Below, piece after piece: positions 45,321 to 56,479 of a stretch of 64,000 nt of DNA. The number at the start of each line of letters is the position of its first letter. The first letter of the stretch is position 1. The position numbers were made by a program, and so were the translations under genes. This DNA is from Lentinus brumalis. Its lineage: Eukaryota; Basidiomycota; Agaricomycetes; Polyporales; Polyporaceae. Below the pieces are notes generated by a model that saw nothing but the letters and a program-made list of their open reading frames with translations, did no database searches and had not been told where the DNA came from. The stretch spans positions 372,001 to 436,000 of the forward strand of contig MARA01000013.1 of NCBI GenBank assembly GCA_001792895.1. The letters run 5' to 3'.

Positions 45321-47068
45321 CTATGCAGTCCAAGATGACGGTGCAGCTGCCTCAGATATCTCAGCCGGGACTTTCCCCTCCTCCTCTCCTGGGGCCTCTG
45401 AAGGTGGGCAGACTTGCAACTCGATAATGTTGTCAATGTTAGACTGTGCCAAGCAACTGGGATTGATGAAGCCTCCAAGGGACGAGATGAAGCTCGGTGT
45501 GCTGTCCCATGCATTCCTCGAGCAATGTAATGGATCATCGGCATCGAGCCTTATGACCGTGTGGTTTACTTCTTGCAATTCAAGAAGGAAGCGTGAGATG
45601 AGGATTGCTGTGATTCTGTGAACATAATTTGTGTCAGTGGATGGCTGTAGCATGATATGACCAATGGGGTGATTTGGACACATACGGGGCGGTAAATAAA
45701 CTGATAACACTAAAATCTGAGGTGCCATCCCCTGCAACCTATGGAAGTCGCCTTCAATACTCACATGTAGACAGGAGACGCGGGACAGGCTGTTGCTTAC
45801 CGCAGTGGCAGAAAGGGCAAGATGAAGGACATTCATGATGAAAAGGATGCTTATGCCCGCATTCAACATTGTGAGCTGCTCAGATACTTTGGAAACCTCT
45901 GCCACAAGACCTACATGAAATATATGATTCCTGTATATGAAGTCAGGCATTGGTAAGCCAAAGGAATTTGCTCATGTAGACATACCACCGCGGAAGACAA
46001 TGTCAGACAGTGTAAGCCTCTTTGAGTGCCATATGTCTGTGAGGGCAGCGGAGCCTCTCAGTGTAATCCAGGTAATATAGATGAGTATAATGTCTGCAGC
46101 AATGAGCGGAACTCGAGCTATGATTGTTACTGTGTGTTTATAAATCAGCATGTGCCATTTCATACAAGGTTTAGCCACCCTACGCCTTGTACAGAGTAAG
46201 TATCAATTGATATGATAAGACTGAACAAGCCAAACCTGAGGTCAAGTGCAGCAGTTGTGCTGTCTGGATAGATGCATCCAAATAGTGGGAACCCCTCTCC
46301 AGATGTCTTATAGCCATATGGAACCTACATCATGGCCCATACAGGTTACATGTTGGGCCATATGAATCAGATAACATCAATGCGCTCACCATATTGGCAC
46401 CTATTGGTGCTAGAGACAAAGTGGTAATGGCTATTCCAAGAGGCTTGCTTTTGCTCAACACATAGGCACGAAGGGAAGAGAAGGCTGATTGCATTTGTCA
46501 GGAACCACGACCAGTGACTGTAAGTATGCCTTACCTGCTCCAGGGATGAACTGCAGTATTATCACTGCCTGCGCGGCTATGGAGAACGAGGAACAGCTGC
46601 AGATATCAACAATCTTTTTGCAGTCATCTGAGGTGTGTGAGGCATCACACACACCTCTGATTCTGGTCAGATTTGCCATGGCTTTGATTGAGGCTACATA
46701 CCTTATCTGATGGGAAAGATGCAAACACAACAAACATCATGGCATAGACCATCACGGAAATCCACTTGTTTGCAAAGAACAAGACTGATGCTCCGCAAAT
46801 GTGCTTTCTAGTCCAGAAATATGCCACTTCTCGATCAAATGTGAGCAAGGTGTCATAGAGGAAGAGAACTACAGCAAGGGAAAGTGTCAGAGTGGCATGG
46901 AGGAGAAATGGAGTGAACACACCTGAGGCTGCAACACCACAGTAGCCGCTTGTATAGCTTTGGTTGGAGTCAGCAAGTGTTATGTGTGACAAGAGGCCTT
47001 GAATATGTGACATACAAGACATCAAATAGGGCCACAATTGCAGCAGCATCATCAGTGTCAGAAGACAT
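45321..47068 (-). pseudogene. DUF6533 membrane protein, copy D (splice acceptor lesion)
   Basis: ATG at 47068 (MSSDTDDAAAIVALFDVLYVT), stop at 45321 after ...EAAAPSSWTA. Exons encode VVLFLYDTLLTFDREVAYFW, VLFFANKWIS, FASFPSDK, DDCKKIVDICSCSSF, FSSLRAYVLSKSKPLG, VTIIARVPLIAADIILIYITW, SKRLTLSDIVFRGG, ILFIMNVLHLALSATA and RFLLELQEVNH. It is the closest relative of copy E by eye. After FPSDK the intron's acceptor, GCAG in copy E, reads ACAC here, and the next AG would shift the frame. The exon-1 donor also reads GC if placed as in copy A. Otherwise long stretches remain open, so the loss looks recent; alternative splicing could rescue it. Confidence 0.6.
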
Positions 47069-47816
47069 GGTGGGGTTGAAGGAAGACCCTCAAGTCACTG
47101 AGGGTCAAGGGATATTGCGATTGCATACATGGCATAACCAGGTCTTATATCATGCAACTCTGTATGGCCAACATCTGACCCAGGTCACTGGTCCTCAGAT
47201 GGTCGTCAAGGTACACACAGTGCTGAAATCACTGATATCCGACCACCTACCAACTGCACCATGTGGTAGAGAATCTGTGGGGTTCCACACAGTGGCACAT
47301 CATAGTTGTGTGGACCAGACAATGTGCAGCTGAACAGCCGTCCAGCCAATCTGATAGAGTAGCCAAATCAACATCAAGGTGATTTGGATGGTCTGTCATC
47401 ATGATTGAACAGAGGAGGAACACAGGTACCAGCACAAATGTTGTGCCTGTGCGGATTGCAGTAGCGTGGTCGCACGGCGGGGAAAAGCGAAGACCCGAAG
47501 CACGAGTGGATGAGGTACTGTGGAGATAGATATCTCAACAAGCATCTGACATCCGAAACCTGACATCAGCGCAACTAGATGTATAGAAGACCAGTTCCTG
47601 TACAACCGCCAGTGCAACTGAATGACATATGTATGCGTGCATCATGAGAAACGATCCCACAGATCGTCGAGGACCCTCATCATCATAAAGATGAGGTGAG
47701 TGACATCCTCCTAGCTGAGGTCTCGGATGACCGCTGACCGTGTGTTCAGGACACTTACAACACTGCATGTCAGTGCTGGTGATGGCGAACCGGGTGGACG
47801 CATGTTCAGAGGGATG

Positions 47817-47862
47817 CTGCGCTGGTTGTTGACCTGACCCTGCGCTGGTTGTTGACCTGACC
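47817..47862. repeat. Perfect 23-bp tandem duplication
   Basis: CTGCGCTGGTTGTTGACCTG plus ACC occurs twice without mismatch (47817-47839, 47840-47862). The homologous site near 58995 has a single, diverged unit, so the duplication is specific to this copy. Confidence 0.9.
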
Positions 47863-49342
47863 TGGAGGTATGAACAGCAAGGGCGGAAAGGCAACAGGCG
47901 GAAGATGTCTGACAACGAGGAATCACTGCCCGAATGTCAGATTAGTTGACACCGCCTTGTGTGATGGCACCTGCGTGAAAGCATCTTAACATGATACATG
48001 ATCTCGAACGTAGTGATCGCAAGATACATGTAGCGTGTTCAACGATAGAACGAAACTTTGTGGGTGTATGCTGTGAGTGAGATTGTAGGCAGGAAACGAC
48101 AACGAAACGGCATATGTACTGCAATCGAGACAACCTTTCAACGGAGAGGGTATAACAATGAGGGCCGCGTGCGAGCGCAGCGAGTCGTGTGAGACAAGAC
48201 ATACAGACGTCAAGACCTATGCAAGCAGTGGGCTAAAAGACTGGATAATAATATACACTTTGAAATTGACCAACGATGGCGACGCTGGCGAGCAGATACG
48301 GGGGATCTGAGCAGACAAAAAGAGATAACCAGGGCACATAACAGACAAGACGTCAACAGAACTGCGGGCATAATGTTCGTGCAAGAGGAGGTAAGTCGCA
48401 ACTGCCAGCCCAGTGGCATTTGAATGGTGTCCCCAGCCAGAGAATGTGCCGTGCCTAAGTGACGCAGTGCACGGGAATGAGAGAAAGCGTGACAAAATGC
48501 GTGACGGACATGCGTGCGCCGCGGTTTGTGAGCGGGCTGGGTAGGACAGGTGGGGCTGAGCCGCTGAGGATGACGAAGCCCACGAATAGAGCCACGGTGG
48601 CACCGAGGGCGGAGACGGACGTGCGAAGCGCTGCCTGCGCGGACATTGTGGAGGAACGCGCGTAAGCAAAACGCACGCAAGCAAGCAAACGCGACACTGT
48701 GACGGGTGGGGGAGGGGGTATGCGCGAGGCTTCCTGGGAGAGGTCGAGGTATGTCGAGGCATGCTCCCGTGTACCTGGGCGAACGTCCGCTGCTGGCCAC
48801 ATTCAGCGCAAGCAGCCACCATCGTGGCTATGAGCAACATCTCGGTGACTGTTATCCACCACCCCACCCCGTCCTTGATGCGCAAATGAAGGCCGGGGGC
48901 GGTCTTCCTTCCCATGAGCCCGCGCGGTACTACCAATACATCGATACGCATTTCACTTACCTTGACAATGTCCCTATCCCACATAATCTGGGCTCCCTTC
49001 TGAGGGCTAATGTCATCGTCCTCGACGAGTTCGTGCGTGTCCAGGGCGTCCTAACTGTTGAGGGTTATGATGAGCATAGACGCGACTGTGGATGCGGAGG
49101 AGCGGGCGTTGGGGAAGCAAAGTATTCAGGGCAAGTCGCACCGCCACCGCGCTTGTAGTTCTTGCTCTCCCTTGTACGTTGACACGACATACAGGCCGTC
49201 GACGACAATATGGGCACGCGAACACAGCAGCGGCGGGTTCAGCGTCTCCGGCTGTGTGCCCGCGCATAGCAGTCCTGCTTCTCAGACTTCCCATGACCGT
49301 TGCAAACCCATTCGGTCTCTGCTGCTCCCTCAAGACTCATCT

Positions 49343-49350
49343 CGGCCATC
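49343..49350. repeat. Target-site duplication, left
   Basis: CGGCCATC, identical to 52251-52258. Confidence 0.75.
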
Positions 49351-49353
49351 ACT

Positions 49354-49970
49354 AGCTGTTGTAGTTCTGATATATCACGAACAGGTTGTTGGCCTAGAGG
49401 CTTTTACAATATATGTAGGCAAGGTTCGTGATGTATTACGAATTGCCGGGGAAACCTCCCGGGGCTTCCCAATATGGCAGGCCACCTCCCGGAGGCCTGT
49501 TATCAGTAGATTAGGCCCCGGTGGCTGTTATCTCTATAGATAACAGCCTAATCTCATCTGTCATGTGGCTCCCGCGCGTCCGATTAGGGCGCTTATACGC
49601 CATCGCGCCTCCCGACGGCTTCCTACCAAATATGGCAATACTCCGCTCCTGGCAGCATACAGGGGTACTTCCTCCCCCTGTAGCTTGCTCATTTCTTCAC
49701 CGTTTAGCCTCGCGTTTTTTGCTGTCTACTCTTCCTGTCAATGCGCATCTATCGCGCCCTACGCGCCAACGTATGTTGCAGTATGTAGCTTGCTGTTCTG
49801 TGTATTGATGGCGCCATTTGTGGGAACAGAAACGCGCATAGCGTTAGCAATTCCGAACGCGTCGCCTTGCAAAAGGGCTTCCCAAACGCGCACCGCCTGC
49901 AGCTTTCGAACGGTACCGGCGGCGTAGCATTTCGCGCGGCCGATCCGCAGGTAGGTCCTGTTCTCCCCAT
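49354..49970 (+). repeat. Left terminal inverted repeat
   Basis: 617 bp, starting AGCTGTTGTAGTTCTG. It contains a subterminal near-palindrome GCTGTTATCT-CTAT-AGATAACAGC near 49521-49548. Confidence 0.9.
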
Positions 49971-51629
49971 AAGTACAGAACATGCACTTGCCACCCTCAT
50001 AACTCGCTCATTAGTACAGAGTATCATACCAATTTTTTTTCAGTATGTACCTATATGTGTAGGCTACAGTGTCGGCCTGTAGCACGTTACTATGGGCCAG
50101 CATACCTATCTATGTGGCACTTCTGCCAATTGCGCATTTTAGGATAACAGAATGGCATATACCGGCCTCCATGTAGAGCGTATCACACCAAGTCTGAGGT
50201 TTCCAGCATGGGGAAGCGGTCTCCGTTCTATCAAGGCCACATGCCGGCCCTGGAGACCACTGGTTGCTGTTATATGGTATGTACTCCTCCCGGCACTTCT
50301 GCCCATGTATCTCCTTCAATTATTGGTAGAATTGGCTCGTTCTTTTTGTGAGGGTTTTAGACTATGCGTCCCTCTATTATGTAGTTATGATCGCTGTTCC
50401 AGACATGCAAGGATGTCCGATAGTGGACCATTACACCACCAGAGGCACATTACAGTATATCTTCACCGTCCTCACAGGTACATCGCTGAAGCGTTCCAGA
50501 GGCGTTGGGCAGTACAAGAAGGTATCTATAGTGTATATAATTTTCTTATCGTGGGCTGTAGTGAACAGCTGACAAGCTATCAGTGTTTGGGAAGGGACTG
50601 TAGATTGCGCTCGTTGCTGACATTGGATAAGCAAATGGATGCCACCGCTACATGCGCGCATACCGCAGCTTTCTAACAAGCCCGCGTACGTGCTGAACGG
50701 TGGAGAACTCGAGGAGAATGTGAGGAAAGAGTGCAGGAGGGTCTTAACTGCAGTAAGACGCAGCCACATTCCATAAGAGGCTTGATGTGTCTTATCGTGC
50801 TGTGCCCAACAGCGTCTTACCTGTGGTTAAGACACCCTGCCCTTCGGCTTCCTCACCCCATATCTCGGCCAATTCCTGTCCGTTACCCCTGCACCTTGGC
50901 CCGCCGGAACGCTAGGGCCAGCGCCTACCCGACCGTCCTATGTTTACTCTTATCCATTTCCTACAGCAGGCAGGATCTGTGGTACTCTGTGTGCTACTGA
51001 TAACCTGACTGATGTCCAGGCTTTAGTCCGATAATGCTGTAATGTTATAGACACATGCAGCTGCATTGTATGTAAATGATGCAATAACAACGCAGTTCAT
51101 ATGTAGTGAAGTCACTGAGAAGTGAGCCATCAAGTGTCCATCAGCATACATGGGGAAAGTGTGCTGTACCTCAGCATAAACAAGGCAGAATCTTACAGAA
51201 ATAGGTTCATAAATGCGGAACATTCACGTGTATCTGGAAATATTGTTTGGGTGAGCATACGTGGGCTAATGATGGAGAGATGGACCTTCTGCTACTCGCC
51301 CAATGTAATCATCAGGACAGAGTATACAGCACTCTCAAACTCATTGTGTGCCATTATATGGCGCTCAGACACTGCGCATAACATATATAAACTTGTCACA
51401 ACAGCCCTGAAGGCAAACGGAGCAGCATTGACTGATATATGGTCAAAAGAGGAAGCCCTGCTGTGCTGAGGAGGAGAACAGTACCTTATGTGGTACACAG
51501 CGGTCATAATTTCATCTTTGCAAATTTGATCGAGTCCTGGAGACCCCCCAATAGTGGGACACATGCGTGCGCACTCCGAACAAGAGTAATAATGATGCAG
51601 AGAGTATATTTGTACCTACTGCAAAGCCC
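49971..51629. other. Interior of the inverted-repeat element
   Basis: AT-richer than its surroundings. Frames at 50152-50676 (+, 174 codons) and 50431-50769 (-) show no DDE, helicase or recombinase motif that I recognise. Confidence 0.4.
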
Positions 51630-52246
51630 ATGAGGAGAACAGGACCTACCTGCGGATCGGCCGCGCGAAATGCTACGCCGCCGGTACCGTTCGAAAGCTG
51701 CAGGCGGTGCGCGTTTGGGAAGCCCTTTTGCAAGGCGACGCGTTCGGAACTGCTAACGCTATGCGCGTTTCTGTTCCCACAAATGGCGCCATCAATACAC
51801 AGAACAGCAAGCTACATACTGCAACATACGTTGGCGCGTAGGGCGCGATAGATGCGCATTGGCAGGACGAGTAGACAGCAAAAAACGCGAGGCTAAACGG
51901 TGAAGAAATGAGCGAGCTACAGGGGGAGGAAGTACCCCTGTATGCTGCCAGGAGCGGAGTATTGCCATATTTGGTAGGAAGCCGTCGGGAGGCGCGATGG
52001 CGTATAAGCGCCCTAATCGGACGCGCGGGAGCCACATGACAGATGAGATTAGGCTGTTATCTATAGAGATAACAGCCACCGGGGCCTAATCTACTGATAA
52101 CAGGCCTCCGGGAGGTGGCCTGCCATATTGGGAAGCCCCGGGAGGTTTCCCCGGCAATTCGTAATACATCACGAACCTTGCCTACATATATTGTAAAAGC
52201 CTCTAGGCCAACAACCTGTTCGTGATATATCAGAACTACAACAGCT
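51630..52246 (-). repeat. Right terminal inverted repeat
   Basis: Reverse complement of the left arm. Differences seen by eye: one in GGAA(C/T)TGC near 51750, two near 51865, one near 51912 and one at the inner edge. Confidence 0.9.
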
Positions 52247-52250
52247 GCTG

Positions 52251-52258
52251 CGGCCATC
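52251..52258. repeat. Target-site duplication, right
   Basis: CGGCCATC, identical to 49343-49350. Confidence 0.75.
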
Positions 52259-54029
52259 TACCATACAACTCGACCAGCGACAGCGCGACACTGGCGAAAC
52301 TCCGCAACGAGGCGCTCGGTTGATCCGTGCATACCCTGATCTGAACTGCCACGGCCCACGGGCCTCTTTCGGATTGTCAATGACCGGCCCATCCACCCAA
52401 GGACATCGCTGTCATTCTGGAGTTCACTCAGCTGGACAGAATATCAGGACATCACTGTGAGTACGTATATCATGCCGGCTGGCATGACATGACTTTGTGC
52501 ACACGCTGACACGATCCTCCGGATGCAGCGATGATGGTAGGACAAGTCAGCGCGGGGAGAACGGGCGAGATGAGTCCAAGATGTACCTCTACCATGATCA
52601 GCACAGTTATGATGCACATAAGCAGCTGGTGAGGTCCTCCGTCGGTTTTGGAGCCGTATTGGCGTTTGCATGGGAGTCGTGCGGTTTGGACGACTCCGCT
52701 GCAAGGATATATGAGCTTTCCCGGTCGGTGGCCAGTCATAACTGGGAAGGAGGCAGGGCCACACGACATACCGGTATCTCTGTGGCTGGGTGAGTCTCAT
52801 GTCTTGTCATTGGGTGAGCCGATGTGGTAGTACTACGTACCACGCTCGTAAATACGCTGCCCCAGGACACGGGCGTTACGATTACCGCATATAGGTTTGG
52901 ACATTCTTCCGCCGTAGCTACATCTCGCGCGGCGACCGTCTTATCTCTTTGGTTTTTTACCCCGACTTACACCTGGTCGTACTTGCTCAGCCTCTACTCA
53001 AATATACATCTTACTGCTTACTATACAACCTGCCGACTATCGACCACACGCTCATTCGACTCGACTCGAAGTAACGCGCACGACAGACAACATGCTCACT
53101 GGCCTCGACTGCCACGAACGCGCACAAGATTACACACACCCAACTCCCTCTACTCAGCTACGCCCGACGTCGCCCACGAATTCTGTACGAGCACGAGCTT
53201 ACGCTCACCGCTTCGACACCGACCACTTGAACATGATGCTGATCATGTTGCAGGACGATGCAGACTCCATATAACAGTGCAACAGCATGATCTTAACGGC
53301 ATTCTGCTTCATTCCAACCAAGCGTATGTCCCCCCATCTATCCATATACATGCGTCTCGGCTAACACGGTCGCTCCCGACGTTCCTGGGGTCGCAAGTGT
53401 CGACGTTGAACGCATATGTGGGATGCTCTGACCAGGTGGTCAAATGACTAGCCTGAGTCTCAACCCTCGCCAGTCACCTCTCGTCAACCGCTCCAAAATG
53501 GAAGACAGCACCACTCTGTTTAGTCCGACGTACATCGTTCATGCTAGCCATCCTCCGCGCACGGGCATGCACCACCGCATCGGCATTACAGAGGTACGCT
53601 CGTTGTCGTCAGACTATGTACTTCTTGCTGCTGACCGGATCTTACCCACCATTAGCTGCGATATGAACAAGCCACAGGACGCCGTGATCCCAAGGATCTC
53701 GAGATGAAGGTGGTGGCGCAGCTCGTCGACTCGGACAGCAAGGACCCATTGCCGATTCTCCCCTGTCTCCCAACCGGGACATGCTGGTGTAGAAGGTTTG
53801 TGTCGGACGGACTGCTCACACGTGCGTGTCGCTGAACTCGTATTCGGGTACCGTAGGTGTCGTTAGAAACTTGATGGACTATGCAGTACCCAGACTCGTA
53901 CTGTGTACGCTGTGTTGTTGCTTGGCCTCAGCGGGGAGACACCAAGCAGAAGTACACTGCCACCTTATAGAGCGGCGAGTGCCCATGCAATAGAAGTCAG
54001 CTATATGGCGCCTTCACTTAGATTTATGG
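52259..54029. other. Unassigned interval, right half of the interrupted companion segment
   Basis: Continues the module broken by the element. Frames at 52824-53447 and 53444-53707 (+) are open for up to 207 codons but have no recognisable motif and are Thr/Ser/His-rich. No function assigned. Confidence 0.35.
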
Positions 54030-55560
54030 CCAAAGATGAGGCGCCGCGTGCCCAAGACGACTTATGAACGCGGGCTGGGCCTAAGTATACCACGAGCAAA
54101 GTCACGCAGACACCACACCACCTCCCCATCAGTCTCGCTTTCTATTCGATCATGCGCCTCGAGTACCGCGAGGATAGGTTTCCAAGGCATCCATTACAGC
54201 GATGCGCAGAACATCCCTCGTCCGGGCCTTGTATGCGCGTGTTGTGTGTCATGTCCAACATCTTTCTCCCTTCCGCTACGGCGAAGTGCCCAAGCGTGCA
54301 TGGTCTCATCTCCTGCTCAGCAACCTGTCCCTTGACGACTGTCCCATCGAGCTATGGCCTTGCCACCCGCGCAGCGTCAACCGTTCGTCGCGCACCAGCC
54401 ATGTGTTGCACTCCCTTTCCCAATGTCTCTAGATTGCAAGATGGCATCCCAGTGGGTGTGAGCATGCGAGCCCGATACTGATGACCCAGGCCACTGCTAG
54501 GTATCCCGCAATCTCTACTACAACTATCCACCCCCATCTCTCATCACTCATGTCTTGGCTCTCACCGCTGTAGCGGTCTGCCCGGAGCTGTCCATCGTGA
54601 GGAGTACTCAGGCTGGGAGCTCATCTGCCTGCCGGGCTGAGCTCGGTCATCCTACCCCGGTATGGTCCAACCCAACCTGAACGTGCACGAGAGTTCCTAG
54701 CGTTCCGGGAGTGCTGCATCGAGCGAGGTCAGTCCATGCCACCTTCTGCACATGCAGCCATCGCTTACATCATTCCTCCAGGCATCCCGCACTACCGCAG
54801 GTGCAGTGCTGTGCGCATCGGGAAGACCTCCCGTTCGCGGTGTTGCAGGCAATCTCAATGTCGAGCTCTACATTATGAAGGGTGTCATTGCCAACCAGGA
54901 GAAGCAGACACAAGACGCTCTGGAGATCCATGGCCAGACGATGACTCCCTCGACTCCTGTAGCGTCACCGTCACTTTCAGCGGGCTGCTCGATCCGCTTG
55001 ACAGCGCTGACGCACAGGAGGGCCGCCAACTTCTAGCCGCTACGATGAACGAGTATAGTACAAGTCCCGCTATACCGCACCGGTCGCCTCGGTATGCATG
55101 TGGAGTTCACGGTTGCGGGTACGCTCTGCCGAGACTCGTCCCCTGGAGTGGCTACAAGGACGAGCAGCCGGAGGAGAAGATGCGGTCGGACCAGCAGGAT
55201 GCCGGCTATGGCTCTTTGAACTAATGTAGAGCACCTCATCCTTCCCTATCTCACAGCGCGCCCCCCCCTGAATCCTTCCCGTCACTGTCTATGTTTTCCT
55301 CTCCGCTGGCTCTTCCTCCTCCATGGTCGATTGGGATTTGTCCGCAACCTACGCCGACCTCACATTCTCCGTCTCATGGCCCAGGTCTCTCACCCGATAA
55401 GGCAGTGGAGGTGACGGACGGGTCCACTGAGCTGCATTCTGGATGGAGGCACTGTAGGGCTACTTGATGGTATGCAAGATGCGCACATATGGCACCGTGG
55501 ATGAGGTTAAGGTATGGCTCGAAAAGAGAAGCACAAGTAGTACAGCTGACGTGTTTACTC
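54030..55560 (+). pseudogene. BCS1-like AAA ATPase, copy 5
   Basis: GIPHYRRCSAVRIGKTS near 54780-54830 keeps the order GIPH-RR...GKT of Walker A, although the loop glycines are changed. GNLNVELY follows near 54850. VTVTFSGLLDPLDSADAQEG lies near 54965-55025, HVEFTVAG-like sequence near 55100, and YLMVCKMRTYGTVDEVKVWL near 55455-55515, the BCS1-type C-terminal block. Several frameshifts and stops make it a pseudogene. It lies directly upstream, in module order, of the only intact DUF6533 copy. Confidence 0.6.
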
Positions 55561-56479
55561 CACAATTCTCAATTCCCTCGGCCGCCATGTTTAGCATTGT
55601 CTTATGCCAATGTGTATCGGTACGATGTGATTGGAGGCTGAAATGCGCCTGGAAAAACGCGGTCGGTTCTGCATGCAGGAACAGACCTGTGATTACAGAA
55701 CTCGGATCTTACCGGTACTCACCTTCGAACCATGTGCACTTGGCTATAGCCCTTGAGTAGGATGATTTCTGCATTCAAAAGCAATCGATCAGGAGCAGTG
55801 TCAGGTGGGAAGTGGTACGTCTGACACATTATAGCCTCAATCAATAATGCTGTGCTATCCTCCGGGGATCCAGCTGGCCAACTTCTTCGCAGTCCATGTA
55901 CATCGTTTCTCCAAGGTGCTGTGCCAGCGTAACCAAAGAGGCCCAGGTATGGTGGCACTGTTCACTACCAGTGCGTGCATATAAGCAGCAGCACCTACAT
56001 GAGTAACCACTCGCCCGCTGCAGGGTGACACTGCAACGAAGCGGCCTCGAAGTTACTGAGTCTGTTCAGGTTCTTGTTGAGGTGTCCACTGTAGATACTA
56101 CTTAGACTTGGAGCAATCAGTCAAAATACGGGTATAGTCCCCTGGATCTAGGGAGGCTTCGTCGGTGCCTCCAAGGACCCTTGATCAGTGGAAGAGAAAT
56201 CCTTCCTTTGAGGGTGAACTTGAATAAAGAGGGATTAAAGAGGGATTGTTCCGAGTGAATGCAAATCCATGAGCATCCATCTGGAATCTATATTGGGAGT
56301 GCGGTGAACAAACACTGTCATATAAATATATGAGAACCCTCAGAAAGCTTTGCACTTGGCAGAGCTGTATAAATACCCAAGGAATACTGCACCAAGATTG
56401 GAGGAAGAACAGGAGTCATGGACCAACTGCTGATACACATCTATGGAAATCCCAGACCAACATCTGCCACAGTAAGATA
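55561..56479. other. Unassigned interval, 3' flank of DUF6533 copy E
   Basis: AT-rich; similar to 44870-45320. No gene recognised. Confidence 0.4.

Larger units (their letters stand above)
47069..49350 (-). repeat. Companion segment of the array module, copy 3
   Basis: Collinear with 58235-60500, with high similarity (for example the BCS1-independent stretch around 47100-47720 versus 58240-58880). It contains minus-strand MSAQAALRTSVSALGATVAL and SPLTNRGARMSVTH near 48490-48660, GQQRTFAQVHG near 48780, and AVRLALNT near 49150. Two apparent introns flank the MSAQ exon. Family not recognised. The segment is cut by the 2.9-kb inverted-repeat element at 49351. Confidence 0.45.
49351..52250. mobile_element. 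Fold-back-like element with 617-bp terminal inverted repeats
   Basis: Two nearly identical inverted arms (49354-49970 and 51630-52246, no net indels, about five mismatches) enclose about 1.66 kb. The element is bounded by an 8-bp direct repeat CGGCCATC (49343-49350 and 52251-52258), a convincing target-site duplication; hAT-type transposases make 8-bp duplications. The ends read ACTAGCTGTTG... and ...CAACAGCTGCTG. The interior contains only short frames (longest about 174 codons, 50152-50676 on +) without a recognisable transposase, so it is presumably non-autonomous. The near identity of the arms implies recent insertion or gene conversion. Confidence 0.85.

Noticed and set aside
50152..50676. 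174-codon frame inside the inverted-repeat element as its transposase
   Set aside because: No DDE, zinc-finger or helicase motif, and far shorter than any hAT transposase.
52824..53447. 207-codon plus-strand frame as a gene
   Set aside because: Thr/Ser/His-rich composition, no domain, no homologous frame in the other module copies.
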